Shown piece by piece: positions 36,598 to 43,903 of a stretch of DNA of 58,346 bases (positions are counted from its first letter, which is position 1; each line of letters starts with the position of its first letter). A program made the position numbers and the translations under genes. Source of the stretch: a virus; the IMG/VR virus record IMGVR_UViG_3300020477_000025, positions 1-58,346 of that record; one strand, given 5' to 3'. The notes beneath the pieces were generated by a model, which searched no databases, was not told the origin of the DNA, and worked only from the letters and a program-made list of their open reading frames with translations.

Positions 36598-36795
36598 ATG
36601 AAAAGAGGACATGTAAAAGTAGAAGCTAGGCGAAACGAACCATTTGAAAAAATGTTAAAAAGATTTGTAAAAATAGTCAGGAAGGAAAGAATAATTGAAG
36701 AGGCCAGAGAGAGAATGTATTATGAAAAGCCCTCTGATAAAAAAAGACGCCTTAGAAAAAGAAGAAGAACACAAACTAAAGCACAAACTAAATAA
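36598..36795 (+). CDS. Phage-encoded ribosomal protein bS21
   Basis: 65 aa (E. coli bS21 has 71). VKV near residue 6, NEPFEKMLKRF (13-23) and YYEKPSDKKRR (41-51) align well with bS21 landmarks VKVRENEPF, the ALRRF helix and FYEKPTTERKR. The C-terminus is a very basic Arg/Lys tail as in S21. In the 30S subunit bS21 sits near the anti-Shine-Dalgarno end of 16S rRNA and affects initiation. bS21 homologues are known in several large phages and pelagiphages and may bias host ribosomes toward phage mRNAs. The gene's own ribosome site is weak, and it lies between prohead genes, suggesting late expression. Confidence 0.85.
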   Translation: MKRGHVKVEARRNEPFEKMLKRFVKIVRKERIIEEARERMYYEKPSDKKRRLRKRRRTQTKAQTK

Positions 36796-36799
36796 ATTA

Positions 36800-36813
36800 A
36801 CTATTTATAAGAG
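36800..36813 (+). promoter_or_regulatory. Candidate late-promoter motif ACTATTTATAAGAG
   Basis: ACTATTTAT core located just after the bS21 stop codon and 20 bases before the ATG at 36829. It belongs to the recurring set of coding-strand motifs in gaps before structural genes. AAGGAAAA follows as ribosome site. Confidence 0.45.
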
Positions 36814-36828
36814 CAAGGAAAAGCAACT

Positions 36829-37320
36829 ATGACATTACCATCAGCATTATACGACCAAAGATTAAAAGCGTCTCACACTCGCACACGTCGGCCGCTCTCA
36901 CTGTATTATACTGAGGCTGTGCCATCAGGTAGTCAAGATATTCCTAGTGAAACATGCGTCGTTACGACATGTGCTTCCGGCGATCTTGAAGATGCTTTAA
37001 ATGCCCCTGAAGCCGGCGCAAATGGGTACGCCACTGGCAACGCTTCGCATCTTCATATACAAATTAATAATAATGATACAAATGAAAATTTGACTTTGTA
37101 CGCTTATAATTATGTTTTTAAATCATGGGCGCCGATATATCTTCCTATGGGTCAAAATCAAGCAACAACAGATGCATCTTTTGTTGCTGCCACTTGGGCC
37201 ACAATTGACGGGGCAAAACATGTGACTGTTCCAATTTATGGAATTGATAGAATTGCATTTGTACATGGCAGCAGCGTCGACGCACATTATATGATCAAGG
37301 CAGCAGTTAGCACATTCTAG
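36829..37320 (+). CDS. Putative virion/head protein, 163 aa
   Basis: Not recognised. It has its own promoter-like motif and AAGGAA ribosome site. Residues about 20-160 look like a single beta-sandwich (HLHIQINNNDTNENLTLYAY, then VTVPIYGIDRIAFVHG) without Lys-rich or membrane regions. A 78-base spacer and another promoter-like motif follow. Individual transcription plus location between bS21 and scaffold suggests an abundant head protein, such as a decoration or vertex protein; this is inference. Confidence 0.6.
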   Translation: MTLPSALYDQRLKASHTRTRRPLSLYYTEAVPSGSQDIPSETCVVTTCASGDLEDALNAPEAGANGYATGNASHLHIQINNNDTNENLTLYAYNYVFKSWAPIYLPMGQNQATTDASFVAATWATIDGAKHVTVPIYGIDRIAFVHGSSVDAHYMIKAAVSTF

Positions 37321-37359
37321 ATATCGCACTGCGTTCTGTGTCGTTTTAGTTTTTATAAT

Positions 37360-37374
37360 ACTATTTATTGATAG
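37360..37374 (+). promoter_or_regulatory. Candidate late-promoter motif ACTATTTATTGATAG
   Basis: ACTATTTAT core in the 78-base gap upstream of the scaffold gene, 30 bases before its ATG, with CAGGAGAG as ribosome site. Same core as at 17603, 36800, 40616 and 45272. Confidence 0.45.
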
Positions 37375-37398
37375 CTATAGTTATCAGGAGAGTATTCT

Positions 37399-38559
37399 AT
37401 GTCATCAATGTTAGAGCAGGCAATAGTTGACGCTGCAGCCTTGCGAGAAGCAGCAATCCAAAGTGCGGAACAAGCAGTAGTCGAACAATATTCCGGACAA
37501 ATAAAGGAAACAGTAGAGAAACTTTTAGAACAAGAAGAGTTGGGCGGCGATTTAGACATGGGCATGGATATGGCCCTACCCGGCGAAGAAGAGACACCAG
37601 CCGATGCCCCGCAAGCCAAGAATATTACACAAGACGCCGATGTTAAACAAGCGAAATCTATTGGTGGTATCGCCGGTCAGACATTAGAAGCATTTTATGA
37701 GGGTTTGGCTGAAGACATTGACGAAAACACTGTTTTAGAGATTGAGTTAGACAATTTAGATTATGATGCTGCTCGCGGTACCGGCAAAGACAAGATTACT
37801 CCGATGCGAGAAGGTAAAGAAATAAGCGAAGATGCTGAAACACAAGATCCTCCTACACCAAAATGTAAAAATGATTTAGATTGCGAAAGCATTCACAGGC
37901 CGCAGTGTGATACTGCAACCGGCGAGTGTGTAGAGGCGACGAACGAAGAGGTCTCGCTTGATGAAGATCTTTTGGGAGAACTGGCAGAAACGTTGGCAAT
38001 GGATTATAAAGCCCAGCCTGATGGCGGCTTTGGTAATGGTCAAATGAAACCAACAAACGCTTTTCACGACACTCAAATGGTAAAAGAAATTGCAGCAGAA
38101 ATTGAAGAGTACGCTGCGGAACAAAATAAAAAGAACGACAAGTTACAAAAAGAAAATTTACAACTTAAAGAAAAACTTAAAGAGTCGACCAAGATTAGAA
38201 ATAAACTAATTGAGGCGGTCGACCAAATTAAACAAAAATTTGAAAGTATGCATTTAATGAATGCAAAGCTTTTTTATATCAACAAGGCATTGATAGACGC
38301 CTCCTTGAATGAGCGACAAAAACAACATATTGTCGAGTCCGTTAACGATGTTGATTCTATAGAGAGTGCGAAAATCGTATTTGAAACTCTTCAAAACACA
38401 GCGGGTGCTTCTAAAAACAGTAGACCAGAATCGTTGAGTGAAGCAGTAAATAAGCGAAATTCGTCTTCAATTATTCTCCACTCTCGTAAGAAAGAGGAGA
38501 AAACAAATAATACTGATGATTTCACCGTGCGTATGAGACGCTTGGCTGGAATCGAATAG
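37399..38559 (+). CDS. Prohead scaffold/core protein (T4 gp22-like)
   Basis: 386 aa, directly before the capsid gene as gene 22 is in T4. The protein is acidic, Ala/Glu/Gln-rich and helical, with a predicted coiled coil around residues 225-290 (EEYAAEQNKKNDKLQKEN, then IEAVDQIKQKFESM). It ends with a conserved-looking RMRRLAGIE. Scaffold proteins nucleate and shape the prohead and are then degraded by the prohead protease. Unusual is a small Cys-rich insertion near residues 155-175 (CKNDLDCESIHRPQC, then GEC), resembling the modules of the gene at 8477. Family assignment is by position and composition more than by motif. Confidence 0.8.
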   Translation: MSSMLEQAIVDAAALREAAIQSAEQAVVEQYSGQIKETVEKLLEQEELGGDLDMGMDMALPGEEETPADAPQAKNITQDADVKQAKSIGGIAGQTLEAFYEGLAEDIDENTVLEIELDNLDYDAARGTGKDKITPMREGKEISEDAETQDPPTPKCKNDLDCESIHRPQCDTATGECVEATNEEVSLDEDLLGELAETLAMDYKAQPDGGFGNGQMKPTNAFHDTQMVKEIAAEIEEYAAEQNKKNDKLQKENLQLKEKLKESTKIRNKLIEAVDQIKQKFESMHLMNAKLFYINKALIDASLNERQKQHIVESVNDVDSIESAKIVFETLQNTAGASKNSRPESLSEAVNKRNSSSIILHSRKKEEKTNNTDDFTVRMRRLAGIE

Positions 38560-38587
38560 ATCTAACAAAACAAGGAGGAAAAAGATT

Positions 38588-40546
38588 ATGTCAGGTATTG
38601 TAGAAAGATTAACTGAAAATATCGTTTCCCGGGATCTTGCAAAGGAAGGCGCTGCTCTGCTTACTAAGTGGGAGAAGACCGGCCTTTTGGAAGGGATTGA
38701 GAATGATAGAAAGAAAAACAGCATGGCTGTTTTGCTAGAAAACCAAGCCAAGGAGCTTCTTCGCGAAGTTTCCGCCATGGCTAATGCGGATGTTGAGGGC
38801 TTTGCGGCCGTCGCATTTCCGATCGTTCGCCGTGTATTCGGTGGACTAATTGCTAACGAACTCGTTAGTGTACAACCGATGAGCTTGCCCTCGGGCCTCA
38901 TCTTCTTCTTGGATTTCCAAGTTGCAACTCAAAAACTGGGCTATAACACTGGCGCACCGGCTGATTCACTCTATGGTGGTCAAGTTGTAGGCCAGCAGAT
39001 TACTGGCGGTGTTGATTTAAGCGGGTTCAAGAACGCGGCTCAGGGCGCTTCTGGTTCTTGGGGTCAAGAGACAAGCTTTTACAGCTTGAATCAGGGTTAC
39101 TCATCGGCAACTGGTAGTGTGAAAGGTACAGACGGCCTTGAGGTGGTTATTGTCGCTTCAGGCACTGTTGGCGGTACATGGGAAGGTGCATCCGGTCACG
39201 GGCATACTTTAATTAAAGCTGGTACCGTAAAGGCCAGTGAATATTCAGACTTGGGCGATAGACTCGTTCAATACGATCCGGATCTGGTAGGCAAAATTGC
39301 TATTGTTTGCACTGTTTCAGGTAGTTCTGCGTTCAGTCAGCTTGATACCAATAACCTAACGGCGATTGAAGCTGTTTCAGGTTCTGGTGCAACGCTCGGT
39401 GCAGCGGTCAATACCGATCCGCGTAGTGATACTGGCGCTGGATATTTCCACACTGCTGGTAGATTAGTTCGGCGTCTTACTCGGCCAGATCCAATCATGA
39501 CTGCCAAGCAGCTTGCTGGTTCGACCGGCGGTGAAAGAGAGCAGAGATACCTCATGGTATTCGCTGCGACTGGTTCTGAAACCGCAGCCCAGATGTCAGC
39601 GTCTTGGTGCTACCAAGGATACAAGAACGCGTCGGGCACTAAGGTGTGGTTTGAGTATCCGATTAAGGATAACTTTGCCAATGTCGGCAGCCGTGCCCTC
39701 GGTGGTGTTGCTGGTAGTGACCTCTGGGGCTTGGAAGAGGCGACCAATGCTGTCGGCGATACGCAGGGTGTCATCCCTGAGATCGACATCAAGGTTGATT
39801 CTGTAAGTGTTACGGCACAGACCAAGAAGCTCAAGGCTAAGTGGACTCCGGAATTGGGACAGGATCTCAATGCCTACCACAACCTCGACGCTGAAGTTGA
39901 GTTGACCTCGATTCTTTCAGAGCAGATTGCTTTGGAAATCGATCGTGAGATTCTCGTTGACCTCGTTAAGGGTGCCACTGCTGGTACGCTCTACTGGTCA
40001 CGCTCACCCGGTTTATTCGTTAACAAGGAGACTGGTGCAGAGGTTGGTGCGTTGTCCGCAGCGCCTGATTTCACCGGTACGGTTAGCGAGTGGTATGAGA
40101 CGTTGCTAGAAACCGTCAATGACGTTTCGGCTCGTATTCACCGCAAGACCATCCGTGGTGGTGCGAACTTCCTCGTTTGCAGCCCAGAAGTTGCTTCGAT
40201 TCTAGAGTTCACCTCTGGTTTCCGCGCTTCGATTGCTGTTGACGAAAACGGTACCGCCGGCGGACAGAAGACTGGTACTATTTCGAAGAAGTGGGATGTC
40301 TATGTTGACCCCTACTTCCCAAGAAATATTATTCTTGTTGGTCGTAAGGGCAGTAGCTTCCTTGAGAGTGGCTATGTATACGCTCCTTACGTTCCGCTGC
40401 AGGTCACGCCTACTATCTTTGGGCCGGAAGACTTCGTGCCCCGTAAGGGTGTCATGACGCGCTACGCGAAGAAGATGGTACGTCCCGATATGTACGGCCT
40501 AGTTGTTGTACGCGGTCTGATTGGTGAGGCTGGTGCAACTAGCTAA
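38588..40546 (+). CDS. Major capsid protein (T4 gp23-like), enlarged
   Basis: 652 aa against 521 in T4 gp23. Clear family segments are FAAVAFPIVRRVFGGLIA (about residues 73-90), LVSVQPMSLPSGLIFFLDF (about 93-111), and the C-terminal body from about residue 398 (KKLKAKWTPELGQDLNAYH, ALEIDREILVDL, FLVCSPEVASILE, then YAPYVPLQVTP). The residues between about 120 and 385 hold a Gly/Ser/Thr-rich expansion, probably an added surface domain. LRE ending at Glu60 is a plausible maturation cleavage site. A perfect AAGGAGG ribosome site and codons shifted toward GGT, CGT, AAC, TTC and AAG indicate very high expression. A UUCG-loop terminator follows. Confidence 0.95.
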   Translation: MSGIVERLTENIVSRDLAKEGAALLTKWEKTGLLEGIENDRKKNSMAVLLENQAKELLREVSAMANADVEGFAAVAFPIVRRVFGGLIANELVSVQPMSLPSGLIFFLDFQVATQKLGYNTGAPADSLYGGQVVGQQITGGVDLSGFKNAAQGASGSWGQETSFYSLNQGYSSATGSVKGTDGLEVVIVASGTVGGTWEGASGHGHTLIKAGTVKASEYSDLGDRLVQYDPDLVGKIAIVCTVSGSSAFSQLDTNNLTAIEAVSGSGATLGAAVNTDPRSDTGAGYFHTAGRLVRRLTRPDPIMTAKQLAGSTGGEREQRYLMVFAATGSETAAQMSASWCYQGYKNASGTKVWFEYPIKDNFANVGSRALGGVAGSDLWGLEEATNAVGDTQGVIPEIDIKVDSVSVTAQTKKLKAKWTPELGQDLNAYHNLDAEVELTSILSEQIALEIDREILVDLVKGATAGTLYWSRSPGLFVNKETGAEVGALSAAPDFTGTVSEWYETLLETVNDVSARIHRKTIRGGANFLVCSPEVASILEFTSGFRASIAVDENGTAGGQKTGTISKKWDVYVDPYFPRNIILVGRKGSSFLESGYVYAPYVPLQVTPTIFGPEDFVPRKGVMTRYAKKMVRPDMYGLVVVRGLIGEAGATS

Positions 40547-40574
40547 GTCAGTTTGACTAGGAATTAATTTCCGG

Positions 40575-40609
40575 CCCCCCGCTCTTCGGAGCGGGGGGTT
40601 TTCTTTTAT
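40575..40609 (+). terminator. Rho-independent terminator after capsid gene
   Basis: A perfect 10-bp GC-rich stem (CCCCCCGCTC with GAGCGGGGGG) closed by a cUUCGg tetraloop and followed by TTTTCTTTT. It would end most transcription 30-60 bases after the capsid stop codon. Confidence 0.92.
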
Positions 40610-40615
40610 TGTGAA

Positions 40616-40630
40616 ACTATTTATAATAAC
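40616..40630 (+). promoter_or_regulatory. Candidate late-promoter motif ACTATTTATAATAAC
   Basis: ACTATTTAT core immediately downstream of the capsid terminator, starting a new transcription unit for the 166-aa gene. Here the core lies about 125 bases before the ATG, leaving a long structured leader. Confidence 0.5.
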
Positions 40631-40653
40631 TTGAGATTATTCTCCGGGGTTGG

Positions 40654-40690
40654 GGCCACTTACCCTTAAAGAAGCATAGTCGAAGTGGCT
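40654..40690 (+). other. Leader hairpin upstream of 166-aa structural gene
   Basis: GCCACTT (40655-40661) pairs with AAGTGGC (40683-40689), flanked by a possible G-U pair. A 14-base perfect palindrome (GTTATTGCAATAAC, 40716-40729) follows just before the AAGGAGGA ribosome site. The leader between promoter-like motif and start is about 120 bases, unusually long for this genome, so mRNA stability or translational control is possible. Confidence 0.5.
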
Positions 40691-40715
40691 GGGTATGTTT
40701 CGTGATTAAAATCAA

Positions 40716-40729
40716 GTTATTGCAATAAC
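40716..40729. repeat. 14-base perfect palindrome before ribosome site
   Basis: GTTATTGCAATAAC reads the same on both strands and ends eight bases before AAGGAGGA of the gene at 40750. It could be an operator or an mRNA hairpin; no function is established. Confidence 0.55.
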
Positions 40730-40749
40730 ATAATAAGGAGGAAAAAATT

Positions 40750-41250
40750 ATGGGCAAAAGAACAGGATTAGGGCATGTTGAAACCCTAATGGAAAATTTA
40801 AATAGAGACTTACAGATGTCCGGATCAACGTTACATTATAAGAAAGCCAACTCGGCACCAACCGGAACCAGCACGCAACTGACCGCGGCTGATACGGGAA
40901 AAGTTATTTTCATGGATGCGTCGTCTGCTAATACGGTCACGTTGCCGGCAGTCGCCGACACCTCTGCTGGGTGGCACATAAAAGTTATTTTGATGGAGAC
41001 TGGCGCAGCCGGGATCGTCCAGACTTCTGGCACCGAGGATAAACTCATGGGGCAAGTTAATGTTGTTGATGCAGATGGCTCAACGCAGACTGTGACAAAT
41101 GATGCCGATGGCGATACAATCACATTTGTTAATGGATGTTTAGCTGGTGCTTGGGTTGAGATTATATCCAACGGCAATATGTTTTTTGTGCATGGGTTTG
41201 GAACCCACGCGACCGATTCCAACAAGCTTACGTTAACCAAGGCAGACTAA
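40750..41250 (+). CDS. Putative capsid decoration/head-fibre protein, 166 aa
   Basis: It starts behind a strong AAGGAGGA ribosome site in its own transcription unit, bounded by terminators on both sides. The N-terminal 28 residues are helical (GKRTGLGHVETLMENLNRDL) and could anchor the protein. The rest is a Thr/Ala/Val/Gly-rich beta domain (TGKVIFMDASSANTVTLPA, WHIKVILMETGAAG) of the type seen in small virion surface proteins. Its placement right after the capsid gene and strong expression signals favour an abundant head accessory protein. No specific family recognised. Confidence 0.7.
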   Translation: MGKRTGLGHVETLMENLNRDLQMSGSTLHYKKANSAPTGTSTQLTAADTGKVIFMDASSANTVTLPAVADTSAGWHIKVILMETGAAGIVQTSGTEDKLMGQVNVVDADGSTQTVTNDADGDTITFVNGCLAGAWVEIISNGNMFFVHGFGTHATDSNKLTLTKAD

Positions 41251-41293
41251 GGAAGCCTAATAATAATTACATATAATTATTGTTAACAAAATT

Positions 41294-41330
41294 AAGCCCT
41301 CATGGTAATATTACCATGAGGGCTTTTTTT
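41294..41330 (+). terminator. Strong rho-independent terminator (16-bp stem)
   Basis: A perfect 16-bp inverted repeat from 41294 to 41325 (half-site AAGCCCTCATGGTAAT) with run-on TTTTTTT to 41330. It closes the unit of the 166-aa gene. Its A-rich left flank means it could also act on the opposite strand. Confidence 0.92.
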
Positions 41331-41360
41331 GTGATTAATCAAAAATACAAATATAAATTA

Positions 41361-41972
41361 ATGAATCAGTTTGGACCAAAAATTGGTTATTTTTCATTAA
41401 ACAATGAAGAACTTTCTAAACTTGTTAAACTAACTGACAGTGCTATCAGTCAAAAAAGCTTAGAAAAAAAAAGCAATAGATTAGCAGGACAACTTGAAAA
41501 AGAAATAACATTGCCCACGCAGCTTCTTGAAGGCGAGCATTTCGGATGCTTGTTCACAGATATTATGAAGGAATATGTAATATTATCTATGGATGAGATC
41601 GGAGAACAGGTACCAGATGAAAAAATCACCGCTGTTATGACAGAAGCATGGATTAACTCTCAATATGAAAACGAATATAATCCAGTTCATTATCATCCGG
41701 GCTGTACTTTGTCTGCCGTAATCTACCTTAAAGTGCCTAAATTTAACGATAGAGAGATACACAAAAACACAAAAAAAGAAAACATAGATGGCTGTATTTG
41801 CTTTATTAATAAAACAGTAGAGCATACAGCGTTGGAACGTTCGACTATAACAGTAATGCCAAAAGAAGGCGACTTGTATATCTGGCCTTCAAAGCTACTG
41901 CATTGTGTATATCCTTTTCAGGGCCCGGGCGAAAGAAGGAGTATTGCATTTAACGGATGGTTCTCTTTATGA
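41361..41972 (+). CDS. 2OG-Fe(II) oxygenase-like protein (PF13759 type)
   Basis: 203 aa from the ATG at 41361. The frame extends upstream across the terminator hairpin, and a GTG at 41331 is an alternative start. The core shows EYNPVHYHPGCTLSAVIYL, WPSKLLHCVYPF and RRSIAFNGWF: the His-rich double-stranded beta-helix signature of putative 2-oxoglutarate/Fe(II) oxygenases common in marine phages, with the distal His and the 2OG-binding Arg. Such enzymes hydroxylate proteins, nucleotides or small molecules; the substrate here is unknown. The next gene encodes a second enzyme of the same superfamily and overlaps by ATGA. Confidence 0.78.
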   Translation: MNQFGPKIGYFSLNNEELSKLVKLTDSAISQKSLEKKSNRLAGQLEKEITLPTQLLEGEHFGCLFTDIMKEYVILSMDEIGEQVPDEKITAVMTEAWINSQYENEYNPVHYHPGCTLSAVIYLKVPKFNDREIHKNTKKENIDGCICFINKTVEHTALERSTITVMPKEGDLYIWPSKLLHCVYPFQGPGERRSIAFNGWFSL

Positions 41973-42514
41973 ACAAAGATAAGAAGTTAGACATTGAAAT
42001 TTATGATAACTTGTTTTCTTACAATTATATGAGTAAGTTGTATGATATGGTGATTAATAGTAATTACCACATTGGGTGGGCCGATACAAAAATCATCGAG
42101 AATAGAGATAAGGTGTTTATGTTTTCTTTGTGGGAACTTACAGATTTCATGAAATCTGAGTTTTTATCAAACATTAAAGATGAAAGTTTATTAGAGAGAA
42201 TTGGCAATCGTCTTCCTTCACGATGTGTGATTAATTGTGGAAATTTTAGTGATACGTATTTGCCTCACACCCACAACAACAAAGAAGTGCTTTTATACTA
42301 TGTAAACTTAGACTGGAAGTTGGAATGGAATGGTGAGACTGCGTTTTACTCAGATGATTTGAAAGAAATAATTCTAACCAACCCTTATGTTCCGGGTCGA
42401 ATGGTGTGGTTTGATGGTGAAATTCCACACTCAATTAAGCCACAAACACATTTAGGGCCCAAATTTAGATTTACAATATCTCTTTTCTTTGATACTAACT
42501 ATATATTTGCCTAA
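41969..42514 (+). CDS. 2OG-Fe(II) oxygenase (prolyl-4-hydroxylase-like)
   Basis: 181 aa from the ATGA-coupled start at 41969; an ATG four codons upstream is less likely. The landmarks YLPHTHNNKEVLLYYVNLDW, WNGETAFYSDD, WFDGEIPHSIKP and KFRFTISLFF form the jelly-roll core of phage prolyl-hydroxylase-like enzymes: first His, Fe/2OG pocket, distal His and Arg. The metal site reads H-T-H where H-x-D is canonical. Possible targets are virion proteins, given the location between head and neck genes, but nothing in the sequence fixes the substrate. Confidence 0.8.
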   Translation: MNKDKKLDIEIYDNLFSYNYMSKLYDMVINSNYHIGWADTKIIENRDKVFMFSLWELTDFMKSEFLSNIKDESLLERIGNRLPSRCVINCGNFSDTYLPHTHNNKEVLLYYVNLDWKLEWNGETAFYSDDLKEIILTNPYVPGRMVWFDGEIPHSIKPQTHLGPKFRFTISLFFDTNYIFA

Positions 42515-42549
42515 ATCTGATCCGCTTTATAAATTAAAATATTTTATGG

Positions 42550-42581
42550 ACCCCCTTTCGCGACTGGTGGGTTTTCTTTTT
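42550..42581 (+). terminator. Weak rho-independent terminator
   Basis: An imperfect hairpin (ACCC with GGGT, one mismatch, then two to three more pairs) followed by TTTTCTTTTT, 36 bases after the second oxygenase gene. Composition and placement fit a terminator, but the stem is poor. Confidence 0.45.
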
Positions 42582-42589
42582 GCTACTCA

Positions 42590-42598
42590 ACTAATTAC
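42590..42598 (+). promoter_or_regulatory. Variant promoter-like motif ACTAATTAC
   Basis: It lies after the weak terminator and 23 bases before the ATG at 42622. It differs from the ACTATTTAT core at two positions and resembles the ACTAATTAT copies at 48582 and 50797. Confidence 0.3.
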
Positions 42599-42621
42599 TA
42601 TGATACGAGGAGCATACTATA

Positions 42622-43899
42622 ATGGCTAAGCCTACCCTTACACCTTCTAGTACTTTGAGCAAGGTTATTCTGCCTGTCGGCGGAAACGCCGACAATGTTA
42701 TCTCTACATTGCCATATGGTATTTATAAAGGCGAATCAACATTTGTTGATGCGGCAAAAGATCAGGTTGCATATGTTTATAAGAAGCTCGGCGGGGATGT
42801 GCTTGACATCGAATTGACCGAAGGCAACGTTTATGCTGCGTATGAAGAGGCGGTATTAGAATATTCTTATATTGTTAATATCCATCAGGCTAAAAACTCA
42901 TTGGGCGACTTGCTTGGTTCGACAACCGCTTCATTTGACGAAGATGGCGAGATTAAAGTAGATGATGGCCTAAAGAATGAAAATGTTGAACTTAAATATC
43001 CAAGATTTACTTTTAAATATTCGCAGCGTGCTGCAGATGGCGTTGCAGCAGAGGCAACGTTGGGTGATGCCAATGTTTACTCTGCTTCTTTTGATATTAC
43101 AAAAAACGTACAAGACTATGATTTGCAAGACATTGTATATTCAGCATCGGTAGATAGTGATAACTCTGCGTTTCCTTATTATAATAAAGTCGGAAAAAAT
43201 AAAATTACTATTAGGAAGGTCTTTCACAGAACTCCAAGATCAATGTGGAGATTCTTTGCATATTATGGTGGATTAAATGTTCTTGGCAATTTGTCAACTT
43301 ATGGAATGTATGCCGATGAATCAACTTTTGAAGTTATTCCTACATGGCAAAATAAACTACAGGCTATGCAATATGAAGACAGCATCACAACAAGAACGTC
43401 GAATTACAGTTATGAGTTATTTAATAGCAAACTAAGAATATTTCCAACGCCGGTAATTTCAAGCCCTTCAAAGTTTTGGTTTAAATTTACTATTGAAAAT
43501 GAAAGAGAGCCATGGCAAGAATACATGGCTGATAGAAAAAAAGGAGTGGATGGCGTTAATAATATGAATACGCTGCCCTATGCAAATATTCCATATACGA
43601 GTATTAACAGCATTGGCAAGCAGTGGATTAGGAGATTTGCGCTAGCGCTCTCCAAGGAGATGCTGGGGCAGATTAGAGGCAAGTTTGGTGGTTCAATACC
43701 GATTCCGGGTGACACTGTTACCCTTAATTCGGGCGATTTGCTGTCGCAGGCAAAAACAGAGCAAGATGCGCTCAGAGAAGAACTGAAAACAGTCCTTGAT
43801 GAGTTAACATATGCCAAGTTAGCCGAAAGGGATGCTGCAATAATGGACAGCGCTACCAAAACACAACAACATATTCCACTTCCATTTTTTGTGGGGTAA
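42622..43899 (+). CDS. Neck protein (T4 gp13-like)
   Basis: 425 aa (T4 gp13 has 309). It stands first in the neck-tail run after the capsid module, where gp13 is expected. Family-like features are the N-terminal helical region (VAYVYKKLGGDVLDIELTE, YAAYEEAVLEYSYIV), the central ITIRKVFHRTPRSMWRFFAYY, and the C-terminal PYTSINSIGKQWIRRFALALSK. gp13 and gp14 close the packaged head and form the tail-docking neck. A C-terminal coiled coil (residues about 380-410) precedes the end. CGAGGAG is the ribosome site. Confidence 0.78.
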   Translation: MAKPTLTPSSTLSKVILPVGGNADNVISTLPYGIYKGESTFVDAAKDQVAYVYKKLGGDVLDIELTEGNVYAAYEEAVLEYSYIVNIHQAKNSLGDLLGSTTASFDEDGEIKVDDGLKNENVELKYPRFTFKYSQRAADGVAAEATLGDANVYSASFDITKNVQDYDLQDIVYSASVDSDNSAFPYYNKVGKNKITIRKVFHRTPRSMWRFFAYYGGLNVLGNLSTYGMYADESTFEVIPTWQNKLQAMQYEDSITTRTSNYSYELFNSKLRIFPTPVISSPSKFWFKFTIENEREPWQEYMADRKKGVDGVNNMNTLPYANIPYTSINSIGKQWIRRFALALSKEMLGQIRGKFGGSIPIPGDTVTLNSGDLLSQAKTEQDALREELKTVLDELTYAKLAERDAAIMDSATKTQQHIPLPFFVG

Positions 43900-43903
43900 C
43901 TAG

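Noticed and set aside
37321-37359. Possible terminator between the 163-aa gene and scaffold gene
   Set aside because: There are T-runs but no stable stem was found by eye.
41280-41360. Upstream extension of the first oxygenase gene (TTG at 41280)
   Set aside because: It would read through the 16-bp terminator hairpin and has no family similarity; the ATG at 41361 begins where the conserved region begins. GTG at 41331 remains possible.
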